The notes below the pieces were generated by a model. The model was not told where the DNA came from and searched no databases. It saw only the letters and a list, made by a program, of their open reading frames with translations. From an uncultured Collinsella sp. (GTDB taxonomy: Bacteria > Actinomycetota > Coriobacteriia > Coriobacteriales > Coriobacteriaceae): a DNA stretch of 23,295 nucleotides. Positions within the stretch are counted from its first letter, which is position 1, and every line of letters starts with the position of its first letter. The stretch covers positions 1 to 23,295 of the forward strand of contig CAAEOL010000037.1 of the NCBI GenBank assembly GCA_900757595.1. Reading direction: 5' to 3'. Shown here piece by piece: positions 23,193 through 23,295 of the stretch. The position numbers were made by a program, and so were the translations under genes.

Positions 23193-23221
23193 TTTATAGG
23201 CCCACCCGAGATGAACGTCAA
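23193..23221 (-). promoter_or_regulatory. Promoter of the beta-glucoside operon
   Basis: The minus strand has TTGACG (23216-23221), a 17-bp spacer and TATAAA (23193-23198), the best housekeeping-type promoter in the window. Transcription should start near 23186, just before the RAT. Confidence 0.85.
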
Positions 23222-23273
23222 GTGTAAATTTGCGTAATCCGCACCCTCCTTGATTCTCATCTTCATTGCAACA

Positions 23274-23287
23274 GACTCAGGACTCAG
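23274..23287. repeat. Tandem 7-bp repeat upstream of the operon promoter
   Basis: GACTCAG occurs twice in a row, about 53 bp upstream of the -35 element. It could be a regulator half-site pair or chance; the window ends 8 bp later. Confidence 0.3.
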
Positions 23288-23295
23288 CGCAACGC

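Noticed and set aside
1..23295. CRISPR arrays, tRNA/rRNA genes, insertion sequences or prophage genes
   Set aside because: No regularly spaced repeats, cloverleaf structures, transposase or integrase motifs were seen in reading the sequence; a dedicated search was not possible.

Overview
The window reads like chromosomal DNA of a high-GC Gram-positive anaerobe, most likely a gut Coriobacteriia (Collinsella-like). This is an inference from the gene mix: a desulfoferrodoxin-type superoxide reductase, monofunctional formate-tetrahydrofolate ligase, PHP-containing DnaE, a SWIM/SNF2 helicase, a Gram-positive-type LexA box and a LicT-type PTS operon. Composition is high GC except about 165-800. Almost all genes lie on the minus strand; only the CDF transporter is on plus. 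No tRNA, rRNA, CRISPR array or insertion sequence was seen.

Layout: 1-285 holds no gene I can support. 286-754 is a SHOCT-domain gene split by a +1 frameshift. 871-2208 is a double zinc-ribbon protein, divergent from a CDF metal exporter (2427-3608) with a manganese-type Asn/Asp metal site. 3621-4610 is a single-pass membrane protein with a C-terminal heptad repeat. fhs (4790-6457) follows, with a clear terminator. ruvC-ruvA-ruvB (8810-6602) is a tightly overlapping operon with a LexA-type operator at its promoter, so it is very probably SOS controlled. Upstream of it lies a 661-aa homologue of glutamine-dependent NAD synthetase in which both active sites are eroded. Then come a superoxide reductase that has lost its desulforedoxin iron centre, a SWIM/SNF2 helicase, and dnaE, which probably starts the dnaE-helicase transcript.

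The right end is a complete beta-glucoside utilisation operon, transcribed leftward: promoter, RAT antiterminator, terminator, licT-type antiterminator gene, EIIBC permease and GH1 6-phospho-beta-glucosidase, closed by a 17-bp-stem hairpin. The permease would import and phosphorylate an aryl- or cello-type beta-glucoside, the GH1 enzyme would cleave it, and the PRD protein would couple expression to substrate by binding the RAT. No EIIA is encoded here.

The most notable observations are the doubly degenerate NAD synthetase homologue, the unusual architecture of the antitermination leader (RAT far from the terminator, and a 13-nt complement of the terminator arm repeated between licT and the permease gene), the loss of one PRD1 phosphorylation histidine in the antiterminator, and the frameshifted SHOCT gene.
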